From assembly GCA_026119935.1 (NCBI GenBank), contig JALRMH010000006.1:620001-684000 (forward strand): a stretch of 64,000 nucleotides of DNA, read 5' to 3'. The position numbers and the translations under genes were made by a program. The notes beneath the pieces were generated by a model. That model did no database searches, had not been told where the DNA came from, and saw only the letters and a program-made list of their open reading frames with translations. Every line of letters starts with the position of its first letter. Within the stretch, counting starts at the first letter, position 1. Below, piece by piece: positions 44,847-55,946 of the stretch. Origin of the DNA: Endothia cerciana (lineage: Eukaryota > Ascomycota > Sordariomycetes > Diaporthales > Cryphonectriaceae).

Positions 44847-47652
44847 ACCACATTTCGTCTTCGTCCTGATGTCGTTGAGAGCCATGGCCATCGTAGTAAT
44901 GCTGCTGCTGCCCGTATGTGTCGTGCCCATATCCAAATCCACCATTCTGTCCGTGTCCATCATACCCCCCGTGCCCCTGCCCCTGGTCGTAGTCGTATGG
45001 CTCGCCATTTTCATCGACGTATTCGCCCTCAGAGTCACCGTATTGGTTGGCAGACTGGTATACGCGTTAGGGGGGGGGGGGACTTCGGGTATTAAAAGTT
45101 TGAACATAAGAGATGCGGGTTTTGAAAGACACAAGGGATCAGCTGCTAACCCGGTGGTACTCAAAGTTGTACTGGTCGATGCTGTTCTGGGCGGACTGTT
45201 GTTGTTGCATCTGCTGCTCCATGTAGGCCTGCTGCGCCTCCTGCTCCTTGCGCCGCCTCTCCTCCTCGAGGCGTTTTTGCTGCGGCGACACCGGCACCTG
45301 GAGCTGCGGGTGCATCGCCTGGATCTTGGCCAGGTACGAGTACATGAAGTTGCTGAGCAGGACCTGTGAGAGCAGGTTTCGTTTGGGGTTGGCAAGTTTG
45401 ATATGCGCCATGCGGTAGATGGCTCGCTCCTCCAGGATCGGAAACCGCGTGTATGGGTAGTCAACGTCGGGCTTGAGCTGTCTCGGCGGTGGTGCTTCGG
45501 GAGACGGCGGGCGTAGCTGCTTCCTGCTCGAGGAATCCCTCTCGGATTTCTTCTTGTTTCCGAAGATCGAGCCGAAGAATCCATCCTTGTCCTTCTTGCC
45601 ATCACTTGATTTGCGGCTGCTCTCTTTCTTTCTTTCCTCCTGGAGCTTATTATCGACACTGTCTCGGTCCAGGAGCAGACTTTCTCTCCCCTTTGTGACG
45701 ACATTTTCGATCGAGTTTTGGAGCACGTCCAGTCGGGCATTCTCATGCGGCTTCTCGGCGGATTTTGTTGACTTGGACCTCCTTGTCTGTTCATCTCTTT
45801 CTCTTTCCCGCTCCTTGTCCTTTTCCTTTTCCTTCTTCTTCTTGTCCTCGCTCTTGAACCATTTCCACCCGCTGCTTGACTTGGTCGACTCACTGTCGCT
45901 GTCCCTCTTCTTCCTGTCCGATTCCGCTGTGAAGGTCGGTACCATCGTGAGGTTGTCGGTTCGGTTGGAGCCAAGCCCGGAGATGGCTCCAGGAGAAGTT
46001 ATGTCGTTCATGGTCTGCGTCGCGGTTCCTGGTACATTATCGAGTGGCGCGGGCGTTATGCCCTGGCGGCCCGGTGGCAGTCGTTTGTTATCTCGAGAAT
46101 GTGTGCGTTGTTCGGCCTTTTCCTGTGGGCGATGCTGCGGCACTGGCGGGGCCTGCGGCTCCTGGGGTAGCTGAGCTCTAGCCTTTTGTGAAGATGACCT
46201 CTCAGGATACTGTCTCGTCGCATCTAACTGCTCGAATTGGGGCGTCTGCTCGAGATAGGGCGCATGCTCGACAGCCTGTGATGGCTCTTCTGGATCTGAA
46301 GTACTTCTCCCGTGACTTTGCTGCTCTTGCTGCTGTGACGCAGATTCGAAAGCCTGCTCGGCCGGAGGCTCGCCGGGTGCAGGTGCCTCTCGCGAGAAGC
46401 CCTGCTGCCGCCGGACAGACTTCGTCGGCCTCGAAAAATTCTCAGTCGACACCGGTTCGGTCTGCACGCGAGGTATCCCATGCCCAGGAGGTGCGTCAAT
46501 CTTTGGCATCGGTGGTAAAGGTTCTTCCTGAGTATCAGACAGCTTCTGGGCCATGCGTTTGGAGAAGGCCGAACGGTCGCCGCGCATGCTCCCACCCTTC
46601 CGGTACTGCGTTCGCGTCGATCGCCGCAAGCCCATCCCCGGCGCCACGGGCAGAATCACGTCGCTCGAGGCTCCCTCTGAGGCATCCTTCGTTAGTTTTT
46701 GTACAGCCTTCGTCGGGTCCTTGACAAGCTCGTCCAGGCTTAGTTCCGGTGTCGCATAGCCGTTGAGTGACTTTTGACGTTCTAATCTTTCCGCACCGTC
46801 CACATAGCCCTCGCCCCCACGACCACCCGAGTTGTCGATCTGGCGGGACAATTTAGACTTGGTGCGTCTCAGACCGGACGAATCATTGCGCTGAACTCCC
46901 TCGACAGAGAGCATGGATTCTCCAGACCTCCTCTTCATCGATGTGACCCTCCTCTCGAGGAAACTTTTGAATTGCTCCGGAGCCAGCTCAGGGTGCACAT
47001 TGGCAGGAACCCAGAGTAATCGGGAGGGGTCGGACTCGTCATCGTCGCCCGAGGGCGCTATCGAGGGAATTGGGACTATGCCCTGGAACGGCATCAGGTC
47101 GGGGTCACTCCCCACGTCCATTGACATCCGTCTCAAAGCCTGCAGGTTGCTCAACTCCTGGGCAATGTCACTCGGGTTGTCGATGTTGGTCATGGACATG
47201 GAACCCTCGGCGGCCTGGAAGTCCCGCAGGGAGGGGGTCGGGGACATGGGCCCCGTGGGCGACAATGACCCGTTCTCGATGGACGGCATCCCTTGCACAG
47301 ACATCCGCGACGGCAGGGTGTTGGACTTCTTCACGCCGAAAGCTGCGTTGGCATCGTGGGGCGACAAATGGGAGGTGTCCGTTTGCGAGCGTTGTAGGGC
47401 GCGTCGGGGATCGTCAGCCTCGCTTGTGTCTCCTATCCGGCTCGGCAGTTGATCTTCCCCATAGGCGAGAAAGCTCAGAGGTCGGCTCTTCCGGTTCTCG
47501 CGAGACTCGGTGTCTGATTCATTGTCATCAGAGCCGTATAGTGTGCCTATTGCCTCGGTGACATGGTGGCTAGGGTCTGATATGGATAGCGTGTTGGCGT
47601 GACCACGTCGGCTCGCAAAGCTGCCGCCAACATCGCGGGGCCTAGATGAGGT
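44845..47652 (-). CDS. Zds1/Zds2-family protein (PP2A-Cdc55 regulator), N-terminal exon unresolved
   Basis: Exons 45151-47652 and 44845-45054 with a 96-nt intron (donor GTTAGC, branch CTAACG, acceptor CCAG) encode at least 903 residues. The frame runs up to a TTTCTTAG acceptor at 47653 with no ATG in its first 90 codons, although this stretch is coding-like (SDPSHHVTEAIGTLYG). So an upstream exon must supply the start. A long disordered middle is rich in Ser, Gln and KEKEKDKER-type charged repeats. Near residue 730 of this fragment is the Zds C-terminal motif: PILEERAIYRMAHIKLANPK, then QVLLSNFMYSYLAKI. Yeast Zds proteins bind Cdc55-PP2A and control mitotic entry and exit (family knowledge). 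The last exon adds a Gly/Tyr/Asp-rich tail ending in Met-Trp. If the intron is kept, the protein ends three codons after the donor. Confidence 0.82.
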
Positions 47653-50600
47653 CTAAGAAAGTTGGCAACATGTGTCAGTTGAACTGCACCGGATCCATGT
47701 GGAAACGACCATCTCCTTGGGGCACACGGGCCAGGAGCAATGAAGACTGCCGCATAAACTGCGTAGGAGCTGCGTGGTTCCCCGCACCACACCGGCGCCC
47801 CTGGGGATGCAACGGCCGCCCTCTCCTAAACAGCAGCGCAAAGAGGCAAGCAAGCATGCAGGGAGAAGAAACACACCATCATCTGGAGTCGAGGAGAGGC
47901 CTCGTCCCAAGGCCTTTCCTAAGCCAGCAGTTCCCCCCGGTTGTTCGCCCTCGTCCGGTGATCGGCTGGAGTCAAAAGCTAGAGAAGGATCTGTCGCGTC
48001 ACGACCATGGGCGGGCTGTCGGCTCAGGGAGGGGAGGAGCGCCGCTGGTGTCGAGCAGAGAAGCAGGAGAATAGCAAGGCGAGACGAGGTAAGGACAGCG
48101 TCGACCGGGGTGAGGCGCTTCGGGCGAGTTCGAATTCAGGAGATGAGCGACAGGGTGGATCTCGCGGAACCGTGAGCGTGTCTCCGTCGCATCGGGGCTT
48201 AACGACGGTACTATTGTAAGACAATATGGCCAAAGGGTCAGGTTGTTAAGGGGGGGGTGGCTCGAGGCTCTGTGTAGGTGGCACGGGTGGACCAGGCTGC
48301 CAGGGTCAGGTTTGACTTCGTCTCTTCCCGTCCAAGAATGTATTGTAGGATTGGGCCGTGAGACTCGAGGAGAGGAGACAACCGAAGAAGTGGGACAGGG
48401 CTGATTTTCGAGGTACGACAGGTCAGGATCATGGATGACATGGAAAGGCAGTCGTATCGTATTGTACAATGTGACAGAGTGAGGGCGACGCGTATGTAGG
48501 AGATGACAAGAGCGCAAATGCCAACCGCCGGTGGGTGACAGTGTGTTGTCCTAGTCCCGAGGTCGTCGTCGAGTGCCCAGTGTCCCCAGGTGGGATTTAG
48601 GCTTGGCTCCAATCGTCCTTCTAGAAGAGGCCTGAGCTAGGCACAACCGGGGGCTGGACTCCACCCCCCATTTTGGTCTGGGACCTAAGGTTGCCTCTCC
48701 CGCGCTGTCGTCTTGTTAACCCTGATAGGGGCTCTCCCAATATCGTCATTAGGCGCCCAGGCTGCAAGCCCCCCTAGAAGATTGGGAAGGATCCCCCAGA
48801 GAGCTGCATTAGCGCTTAGAAAACCGTCCCACGTTCCCCCTCCCCCAGGCCTTAGACACCTGAGTTCCTCTAGCCTGGCCTTGTTGACAAAAGGGTTTAG
48901 AGTTCCCAGGGTGCCCTTCCTTCAAAGCATATCGCGGGTGCTGTACGAAATGGCACGCGGCTCGCGGCTGGAGCGACAGGCTGGACACCCAGTCTCGACC
49001 AGTCTCGTGAGTTCTTGATACATTACGAACACTGAGAGCCTGAGCGGTCCACTGTTATCCTGAAGTGGGCCTTGTCGCGTCTCGCTTTCGGGATCAGCCA
49101 TGCTCGCCCATGCCGGGGCTATTGACACTTCCAAGATTCGGTTCCGGGCGGTTTGATGCCACCAGGACCACCAGCATGAATCACCTCCGATCGTGGCAGT
49201 GCGCTGGAGCATCGGATCGCCCTTTCGGTTCCTGTCCAGGCAGGGCGCCGAGCCGAGTGTTCGTGAGGCTTGCAAGTGCAAATTCAAGCTCCACCTCGCC
49301 GGAAACTAGGCATTGAACGGGCTTTGGGTTATCGGGAGGAACGGCCAGAGCAACAGAAGTCATTCGAAAGGCAGTTCCTTTGCGTCACCGCGTGTCTCCT
49401 GGCTTGTCGCGTTGTATTAGTATGTTGTCCCTCTGACTTCCATGTACACTACACGGAGCGTACCAGTTGAGCCGAAAACGTCACCGCCGTCCCCCCTTCT
49501 CGGCCACTCCCAAGACTCAGATCGTCGTCTGGCCGCCCCTGAGAAAAGGTGACAGTGCTCAGTATCACGGCTTCGTGAGGTTCAATGGCTAAATACCAGC
49601 CAGGATGAGACATGTCCTTGCTATGTTGTCTTCGCTTTCCGTCAATCTTGCCTACCTACTACTGAATACGTCTTCACTGAATCATTAGGCCCTGCCATTT
49701 CTCGTACACATTATCACGATCTGCGACGAGGGTGTGCTACGAGGCAACGGCGACGATATCGTTGGTCCATCCGGCTTGTACTGCTCTTAAGCCAACCCAT
49801 CACGAATGGGCAAAGGTTGTCGAGATTTGCTAAAGCAACACCTGAAGAAGTTGAATGCTTATTACTTGGCGTTCTTGGGTGCTGAAAAGACCTTCGAGGC
49901 GTTTTGTATTCGCACACACCCTCCGCAAAGAGACTTCTTGCAAAGATCTGACAAGCAAGACGGTATTCAAGGGACGTTCCAGATCCCCAGAGCCTTCACC
50001 GGTTTGATCAGGTTCGACAGGGGAGATCTGCCCGTTGCAGGGCAGAACGAGTTACTCAACCAGGACAAATCCTCGCCCTGGAAAAGGAAATCGGAGTCGC
50101 TGAAGAGCGTACGTACCTCAGGCTGGCAACGTATACGTACGCCAAACTCCTGCATCTTTCCCGTCCCACCGGTACATTCAGTGGGTTAAATCAGTGATCG
50201 CAGGCTATTCACAGCGCTGTCACAAGACCGGAGGCAGTCCGAGGGGTTGATTATCGTCACGATTAGCTATGTTTGATCACGGAGACATGAAGTTTATCTC
50301 TGCGGTACCGACTATAAGTGCCAGCCACGCCGTGGCTGAACTGAGAGGAAGGCCCCTTTTTCACATTCATTGCGGGGCTGCATCTCTAGGGGCTCAAGTT
50401 GCAGTCTTGGAAGGAGATAGCGCTCTGTTGTGTCAGGATCTCTCCCGGACAGCGTGAGGGTGCAACTAATTTGCTGCTCAAGTTATTCTTGCGTGAGGAT
50501 TATGAGGAGAAGGCTCATCTTCAGGTACATATCTGCCCTTGGTTAAACAAGCAGCCCGTCACGTAATGACGCCAAGCAGGCACTTCCCTTCGAGCCCGTG

Positions 50601-51452
50601 AGACTGGAACACAGCCGAAGCCATACAGCCAGCCTTACGAGGCGCACATGATCTACGGAGTAATGTAGCATCGCATCCTGCATTTCAGGTCCTCGGGTCC
50701 ACCTAAATCTAAATCATATTATGTAGGCCTTCCGAACCTCAGGTAACTTGGTCCAGGCATGATATGGTCCCTGGCCCGTGATGGTTCCCTCTGCCTCGCA
50801 GGACTCATCGTTATCCTAGGCAGGATTTCACGTCGAGCAAGAAATGGTGACTGTTCCCTTCAAAAGACATTGCAAGGAGAAGTGTGATGGGCAGGTCGGG
50901 CCAAATTGTGCGCCATCGTGAGGACAAAGGCTGCGGTCCTTCTTTGACGTCTGGCTACGTGAAGCCAGGTAGGGAGCACGTGGAATGTCGATCTTCGTGG
51001 GAACCTGCAGCCGTTCCACAGAAACAACCTTAATAACCTTGGCTTCGTCTCGGCTCAAATCGAGCGAGAATCCGGGACCCCGGATTTTCTGGCCGTTGGG
51101 ATGATCTCCCCGCACTGTTTGCAGGGATAATCTCCAGCCTCCCACTCCGCCTTCACTGGTCCCAGCGACCTCGACATTGGCAGTAACTGCAGTCACTTAG
51201 ACGACCTCATGCGGGCCGTGCCCTTTTGCATCATGGATATCTTTCCACTCCGGATAATTTAGGGTTATCTCGGTCCTCACAATGCACCGAACTGCACTGA
51301 AGCCCTCGCCGCCGTTTGCCGTCAAATCCCCTACTTATTGGCTTGAGCAAGCGCCTTGAGATGGTCAAGTGGCCGCCATATATGAAGACGGCAACTCCCT
51401 TCGTGATGCCAAGACTTGCAAGGCAGCACTTCTGGGTGTCACGTCTTCGAAT
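47653..51452. other. Region upstream of Zds and GH78 genes, probable missing Zds exon, otherwise no clear gene
   Basis: About 3.8 kb. The first 400 nt should contain the Zds first exon(s); a coding-like minus frame around 47872-48010 is a candidate, but I could not fix its start or donor. From 48.2 to 51.4 kb only short ORFs occur. 49806-50189 (plus) shows no known motif. 50930-51185 (minus) has protein-like composition, described under findings. The right end must hold the GH78-like gene promoter. Confidence 0.45.
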
Positions 51453-53501
51453 ATGGTATCATTGGATCTGCTCTCTGGCCTGCTGGCCGCGGGGCCTGTC
51501 CTTGGGGGCACGTGCTGGCGGAACACCACCTGCAGCACCATCACAGAGGCTGCCTTCTCGGGCGTATGGGACGACAACATCTTCGCCCCTGACTCCCGCC
51601 TCGTGTCTCCGCAGTCCCTCCTCTCAGCAGGCAATGGCGAGATCATCTCCTCTTGGAACGGTACCGCCACCCTGGCCAGCAATGGGTCCCAGCTCGTCTT
51701 CGACTTCGGCAAGGAAGTTGGCGGCATCGTCCATCTGGGATTCACCGCCTCGGGTAGTGGCCCCGGTGCCATAGGGCTCGCCTTCACCGAGGGGAAGAAC
51801 TGGATAGGCGAGTGGTCCGACTCGTCGAACGGCGAGTTCGTCGGCCCGGACGGCGCCATCTACGCTAACTTCACTGGGCCGGGCGATGTGAGCTATGTTA
51901 TGCCTGACGAGCGGCTGCGCGGTGGCTTCCGCTACCTGACGCTGTTCCTGATCGCCGAGTCCGCCCCCGTGGATCTGTCGTCAATCGAGCTCGAGGTCGG
52001 CTTTCAGCCCACGTGGCCGAACTTGAAGGCCTACCAGGGGTACTTTCACAGCTCGGATGCCCTGCTGAACTCCATCTGGTACTCGGGCGCTTACACGCTG
52101 CAGACGAACGCCGTGCCTGTCAACTTTGGGAGATGGGTCCCCTTCCTACATACTGGTTGGGCGAACAATGGTACACTGGGCCCTGGTGATACCATCATCG
52201 TGGATGGCGCGAAGCGTGACAGGGCAGTCTGGCCTGGCGATATGGGTGTGGCCGTACCCTCGACCTTCGTTTCCATTGGGGATCTCGACAGCGTAAAGAA
52301 TGCCCTCCAAACGATGTACAACAACCAGAACGCCGACGGGTCCTTCCCGGAAGCTGGGCCTCCCCTTCTTCAGCAGGATAGCGACACCTACCATATGTGG
52401 ACCATGATTGGAACGTATAACTACCTCCTGTTCACCAACGACACGGAATTCCTCTCGGAGAACTACGACGGCTATCTCCGGGCGATGGACTTCATATACG
52501 GTAAAGTCCTTGCTCCAGGCCTTCTCAACGTCACAGGCACGCGCGACTGGGCGCGTCTCCAAACAGGCTTCAACATGTCGGAAGCACAGATGATCCTATA
52601 CCGCACGCTCAACACGGGCGCGTCCCTGGCCAGCTGGCAGGGCGACGAGGCCAAAAGCACCCTCTGGCTGTCCCGCGCGGCCTCCTTGCAGAACGCCACC
52701 ATGACATACTGCTTCGACTACTCATACGGCGCCTTCAAGGACAACGCGACCGCCACCACTCTATATCCGCAGGACGCAAATAGCATGTCCGTGCTCTTTG
52801 GGCTCGTCGGCGCGGACAGTGACACGGCGCAGAGCATCTCCTCCCGCCTGACGGAGAACTGGACGCCCATCGGGCCCAACAGCCCGGAGCTACCGGGAAA
52901 TATCTCCCCGTTCATCAGCAGCTTCGAGGTACAGGCGCACCTCACAGCGGGCCAGACCGACCGCGCCCTCGAGCTGATCCGGGACAGCTGGGGCTGGTAC
53001 CTCAACAACCCCAACGGCTCACAGTCGACGGTGGTCGAGGGGTATCTGATCAACGGCACCTTCGGCTACCGCTGGGCGCGCGGGTATGACAACGACTTCA
53101 GCTACCCGTCGCACTCGCACGGGTGGTCGTCCGGGCCGACATCTGCGCTGAGCGAGTTCGTCCTGGGGCTGAGCGTCACCGGGAGGCTGGGCAGCACGTG
53201 GAGCTTTGCGCCGCAGTTCGGCGACCTCACTTTCGCGGAGGGTGGTTTCAGCACGAGCCTGGGCAAATTCAGCGCTGCGTGGACGAGCGGCGGGGCGAAG
53301 GGGTACACCGCGCGTGTGAGCACGCCAACGGGGACAGTGGGGAACCTCACGCTACCAGTGTTGGTGCAGGGGGTGATACCGAGTGTGAGCGTGGATGGGA
53401 ACAAGGTCCAGACGTCGTGGGCGAGGAAGAACGGGGTCGTCTTTGATACGATCTTGGTGAGTGATATCAAGGGTGGGAATCATAGCATTGTGGTGACTTG
53501 A
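51453..53501 (+). CDS. Secreted GH78-like (alpha-L-rhamnosidase family) six-hairpin protein
   Basis: A single exon of 682 residues. The frame extends upstream only to a GTG, so the ATG at 51453 is the first in frame; it gives a plausible signal peptide (MVSLDLLSGLLAAGPVLGG). A beta-sandwich region (about 20-200) precedes an (alpha/alpha)6 barrel: LNSIWYSGAYTLQTNAVPV, then DGAKRDRAVWPGDMGVA (about 249-265), NADGSFPEAG, and YPSHSHGWSSGPTSALSEF near 550. A C-terminal beta domain follows. Many N-x-S/T sites suggest glycosylation. GH78 enzymes release terminal L-rhamnose from plant glycosides and pectin. Characterised bacterial members have R-D-E with a catalytic Glu where this protein has R-D-R (recalled), so activity or specificity may differ. 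It is convergent with the amidase gene. Confidence 0.8.
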   Translation: MVSLDLLSGLLAAGPVLGGTCWRNTTCSTITEAAFSGVWDDNIFAPDSRLVSPQSLLSAGNGEIISSWNGTATLASNGSQLVFDFGKEVGGIVHLGFTASGSGPGAIGLAFTEGKNWIGEWSDSSNGEFVGPDGAIYANFTGPGDVSYVMPDERLRGGFRYLTLFLIAESAPVDLSSIELEVGFQPTWPNLKAYQGYFHSSDALLNSIWYSGAYTLQTNAVPVNFGRWVPFLHTGWANNGTLGPGDTIIVDGAKRDRAVWPGDMGVAVPSTFVSIGDLDSVKNALQTMYNNQNADGSFPEAGPPLLQQDSDTYHMWTMIGTYNYLLFTNDTEFLSENYDGYLRAMDFIYGKVLAPGLLNVTGTRDWARLQTGFNMSEAQMILYRTLNTGASLASWQGDEAKSTLWLSRAASLQNATMTYCFDYSYGAFKDNATATTLYPQDANSMSVLFGLVGADSDTAQSISSRLTENWTPIGPNSPELPGNISPFISSFEVQAHLTAGQTDRALELIRDSWGWYLNNPNGSQSTVVEGYLINGTFGYRWARGYDNDFSYPSHSHGWSSGPTSALSEFVLGLSVTGRLGSTWSFAPQFGDLTFAEGGFSTSLGKFSAAWTSGGAKGYTARVSTPTGTVGNLTLPVLVQGVIPSVSVDGNKVQTSWARKNGVVFDTILVSDIKGGNHSIVVT

Positions 53502-53825
53502 GGAGGACCCCCAGCTTGGCTGGAGAGGGTGGTCATAGTAATGTAGTTGAATATAGTCAAGAAGGCTGTGATCTTATGTCCATCGTCTATTTAGAATGTG
53601 TGTCTGTGACTGTGAGTCTTGTCTGTAGTCACGAGTGTCGTACGTGACCATTGTCATGGTATATCCACAGCACTGTCCTGGAGCAAATGCTGCTCGTCTT
53701 CCCATCTCTAGCCCGTCTTGCCCTATCTAACACACCCCGTAGCTTCTGTAGTAAGGAACGGCAGATCATCTCAGAGATCAGATCAAATACTGTAGATGTC
53801 GCATCGGCATGTGCGGGACACCTAC
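53502..53825. other. Convergent intergenic region (GH78-like and amidase 3' ends)
   Basis: 324 nt between two stop codons on opposite strands. It must hold both 3'-UTRs. Nothing else seen. Confidence 0.6.
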
Positions 53826-55946
53826 TCAGCGCTCCCCCCCCTCCTTTCTCGCTAGCTCAACCACATCCACCCAGCCCGCCGGCTTCTCCCTCGTCTCACT
53901 TCCCAATCCCTCCGCCTCAAGCCCAAACTCCACTAAGTCCTTCTCCCCGGCCCACTCCCCAGTTGCCATCAGTCCGACAGGGACCTTGCCCACGGTCCCC
54001 TTCTCTGCGACCCGCAAGCCCTCCCCGTGAAGATTGGGGCTCACATACCCCGCGGGGACGCTGATGCTCGGTAGCCCGCAGAAGTTCGCCAGCCAGACGT
54101 ACCGCATGCTCTCGATCGTCTTGTCACCATCGCTCAGCCCGTACCTGAGCTCGCCGGCCTTGTTGTGGATGCGCCACCCCGCGCACGCGGTGGTCGGCGT
54201 GATAATCAGCATGCCCGGGTGGAGCGACCAGAGGTGCGAGAGGTGCATCAGGAGACAGCGGCGGAGCTTCTGTGCGAGAAGGTAGTCGGTGGCCGGGGTT
54301 GTTCTCCCCAGTGCAAGCAAGATGCTGTGGCGTGGTCAGTGTGTTGCTGCTCTCGTCACAGACACGAGAGAGCGAAAAGAGGGGGGGGGGGGGTGTTGAC
54401 TGGCTTACCGGTTGCCCCACGTCAGGTTGTCATACTTGGGCAGTAGCGTCGACGCGTCCGTCAACACAGTCATGGCGTGCGCATTCTGTCCATCTTTCAG
54501 GAAGGGAATCTCGATGTCCACGACCTGGTACCCGCACTCCGCCACGAGCTTGTCCACCATCCCCTGGCACAGCCCCCTCACGGCCGGCGCGCAGTCGTTG
54601 AACCACTCCTTGCATATCCCCAGGACCTTTGGTCGGTCGGGACTCGGCTCGAGGATCTTCGCTGCGGGCGGCAGCCGAGGCACGATGGGGGAGGCAAAGG
54701 GTGAGGCGGGGTGTGGCTCGGCGATGACCTCGAAGACGGTCGCCAGGGACTCCATGTCGCAGGCCATCGGCCCCAGCACGGCGCACGTGTTGCTGTGGTT
54801 CTCGCTCGGCCAGAAGGACACGCGGGCGTGTGTGGGCTTGAGCCCAAAGATGTTGCAATAGCTCGAGGGGATCCTGATGCTTCCGCCGCCGTCGGAGCCC
54901 AGCCCGATGGGTATCAGTCCGAGCCCGATGGCACCGCCCGTGCCGGAGGACGAGCCGCCGGTGTAGTAATCCTCGTTGAAGGGATTCCGGGGCGTGCCGT
55001 AATTAGGTTGGTTCCCAGTGGTGTCGAGGCCGAACTCATGCATGCTCGTCTTTCCCACGATGACGACGCCGGCATCCTGCAGCTTCTTTACGCACCACGA
55101 CGTGGTGCTGTCCACCGCGTCCCTGGGCTCCGCTGTATAGTCGTTCACCGACCCAAGGCAGCTTGTATACCCGTCCAGGTCGTACTCATCTTTGATGGCG
55201 CACGGGACACCGTCTAAGGGGCCTATAGAGCGACTCTCGCGGTACCGCTGGGTGGATTCCTCTGCGGCCTTGAGAACGAGCTCGACCTTGCTGTCGAAGA
55301 AGTACAGATAATGGGGGCCCTTGGGCTCGATATCCCGCCTGATCAGGGGCAGTATCGCCTTTGCGACATCTGTGGGCGTGAGCCCTCCGGTGAGATAGAG
55401 ATTGCGGTAGGTCGAGGCCGAGTAGTAGCTGGTGAGAGATAGAGACTTTGAGGGTGAGACTGGCGGCGGCACTGAAGCGGTGGTCGACGGCACTTGCGTG
55501 GCTCCCCCAGTGCCGTTGCCGTTCAGATTCGATGTGCCGTTGCCATTTCTACCGCCAGGAAACAGAAGCTCGTGGTCTAGAGGAACTACCGTCGGATCGT
55601 GTATCGGCTCATAGTCCTCGAGCTCGGTACGCAGCTTGCGCAGAGACGAGAATCCCGCATTTGCCCATACCACCTCCCGGACGGGCCGGAGCAGCTCCAT
55701 TGCGTAGACGGCAGGCATCAACATCCATCCTCGTATGGCAGGGTTTGCCTTGTGCTCTGGCCTGTAGGGGTGGTCTGGCCTGATGAAAATGTCAGCGTGG
55801 GTGTATATTTCCCAGTGCTATGGACCGGCCGGACACTCCGGGAATGATCGCCGCCGTGCCGAGTGTATCTCGAGGGCTACCGTAGACACTCACCCTTTCA
55901 CGGGCTCTGGGTAGCCCCAGAACGGCCGCTTGTTGTCGAACGCCAT
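53826..55946 (-). CDS. Amidase signature family hydrolase
   Basis: Exons 55894-55946, 54409-55779 and 53826-54324 give 640 residues. The 53-nt first exon encodes MAFDNKRPFWGYPEPVK and joins to PDHPYRPEHKANPAIRGW. Introns are 114 nt (GTGAGT) and 84 nt (GTAAGC; it holds a C13 tract in the sense strand). The Ser-cisSer-Lys triad is visible: Lys in GVPCAIKDEYD (about 214), the Gly/Ser loop TGGSSSGTGGAIGLG (about 290), and the nucleophile region GSDGGGSIRIPSSYC (about 314). An Asn/Gly/Thr/Ser/Pro-rich insertion (about 85-125) is unusual. There is no signal peptide, so it is probably cytosolic. Members hydrolyse varied amides to acid and ammonia. Neighbours (a Zn2Cys6 regulator and a dehydrogenase) suggest a catabolic role, but the substrate is unknown. 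Confidence 0.9.
55830..55840. promoter_or_regulatory. CGG-N5-CCG palindrome in amidase intron 1
   Basis: An everted or inverted CGG pair with 5-nt spacing, the type of site bound by Zn2Cys6 dimers. It lies inside intron 1 of the amidase gene, 1.5 kb from the regulator gene. In GC-rich DNA such sites occur by chance, so confidence is low. Confidence 0.2.

Noticed and set aside
44613..45974. 453-residue minus ORF ending in poly-Glu
   Set aside because: It is an alternative frame through the Zds gene and the GAA repeat. The real frame carries the Zds C-terminal motif and stops at the repeat.
49806..50189. 127-residue plus-strand ORF
   Set aside because: No recognisable motif, no introns or neighbours that support it, and composition unlike the confirmed genes nearby.
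51316..51774. Alternative ATG-starting frame (MKTATPFVM...) over the GH78-like start
   Set aside because: It leaves the GH78 frame and would need an unsupported splice. The ATG at 51453 is in frame and gives a signal peptide.
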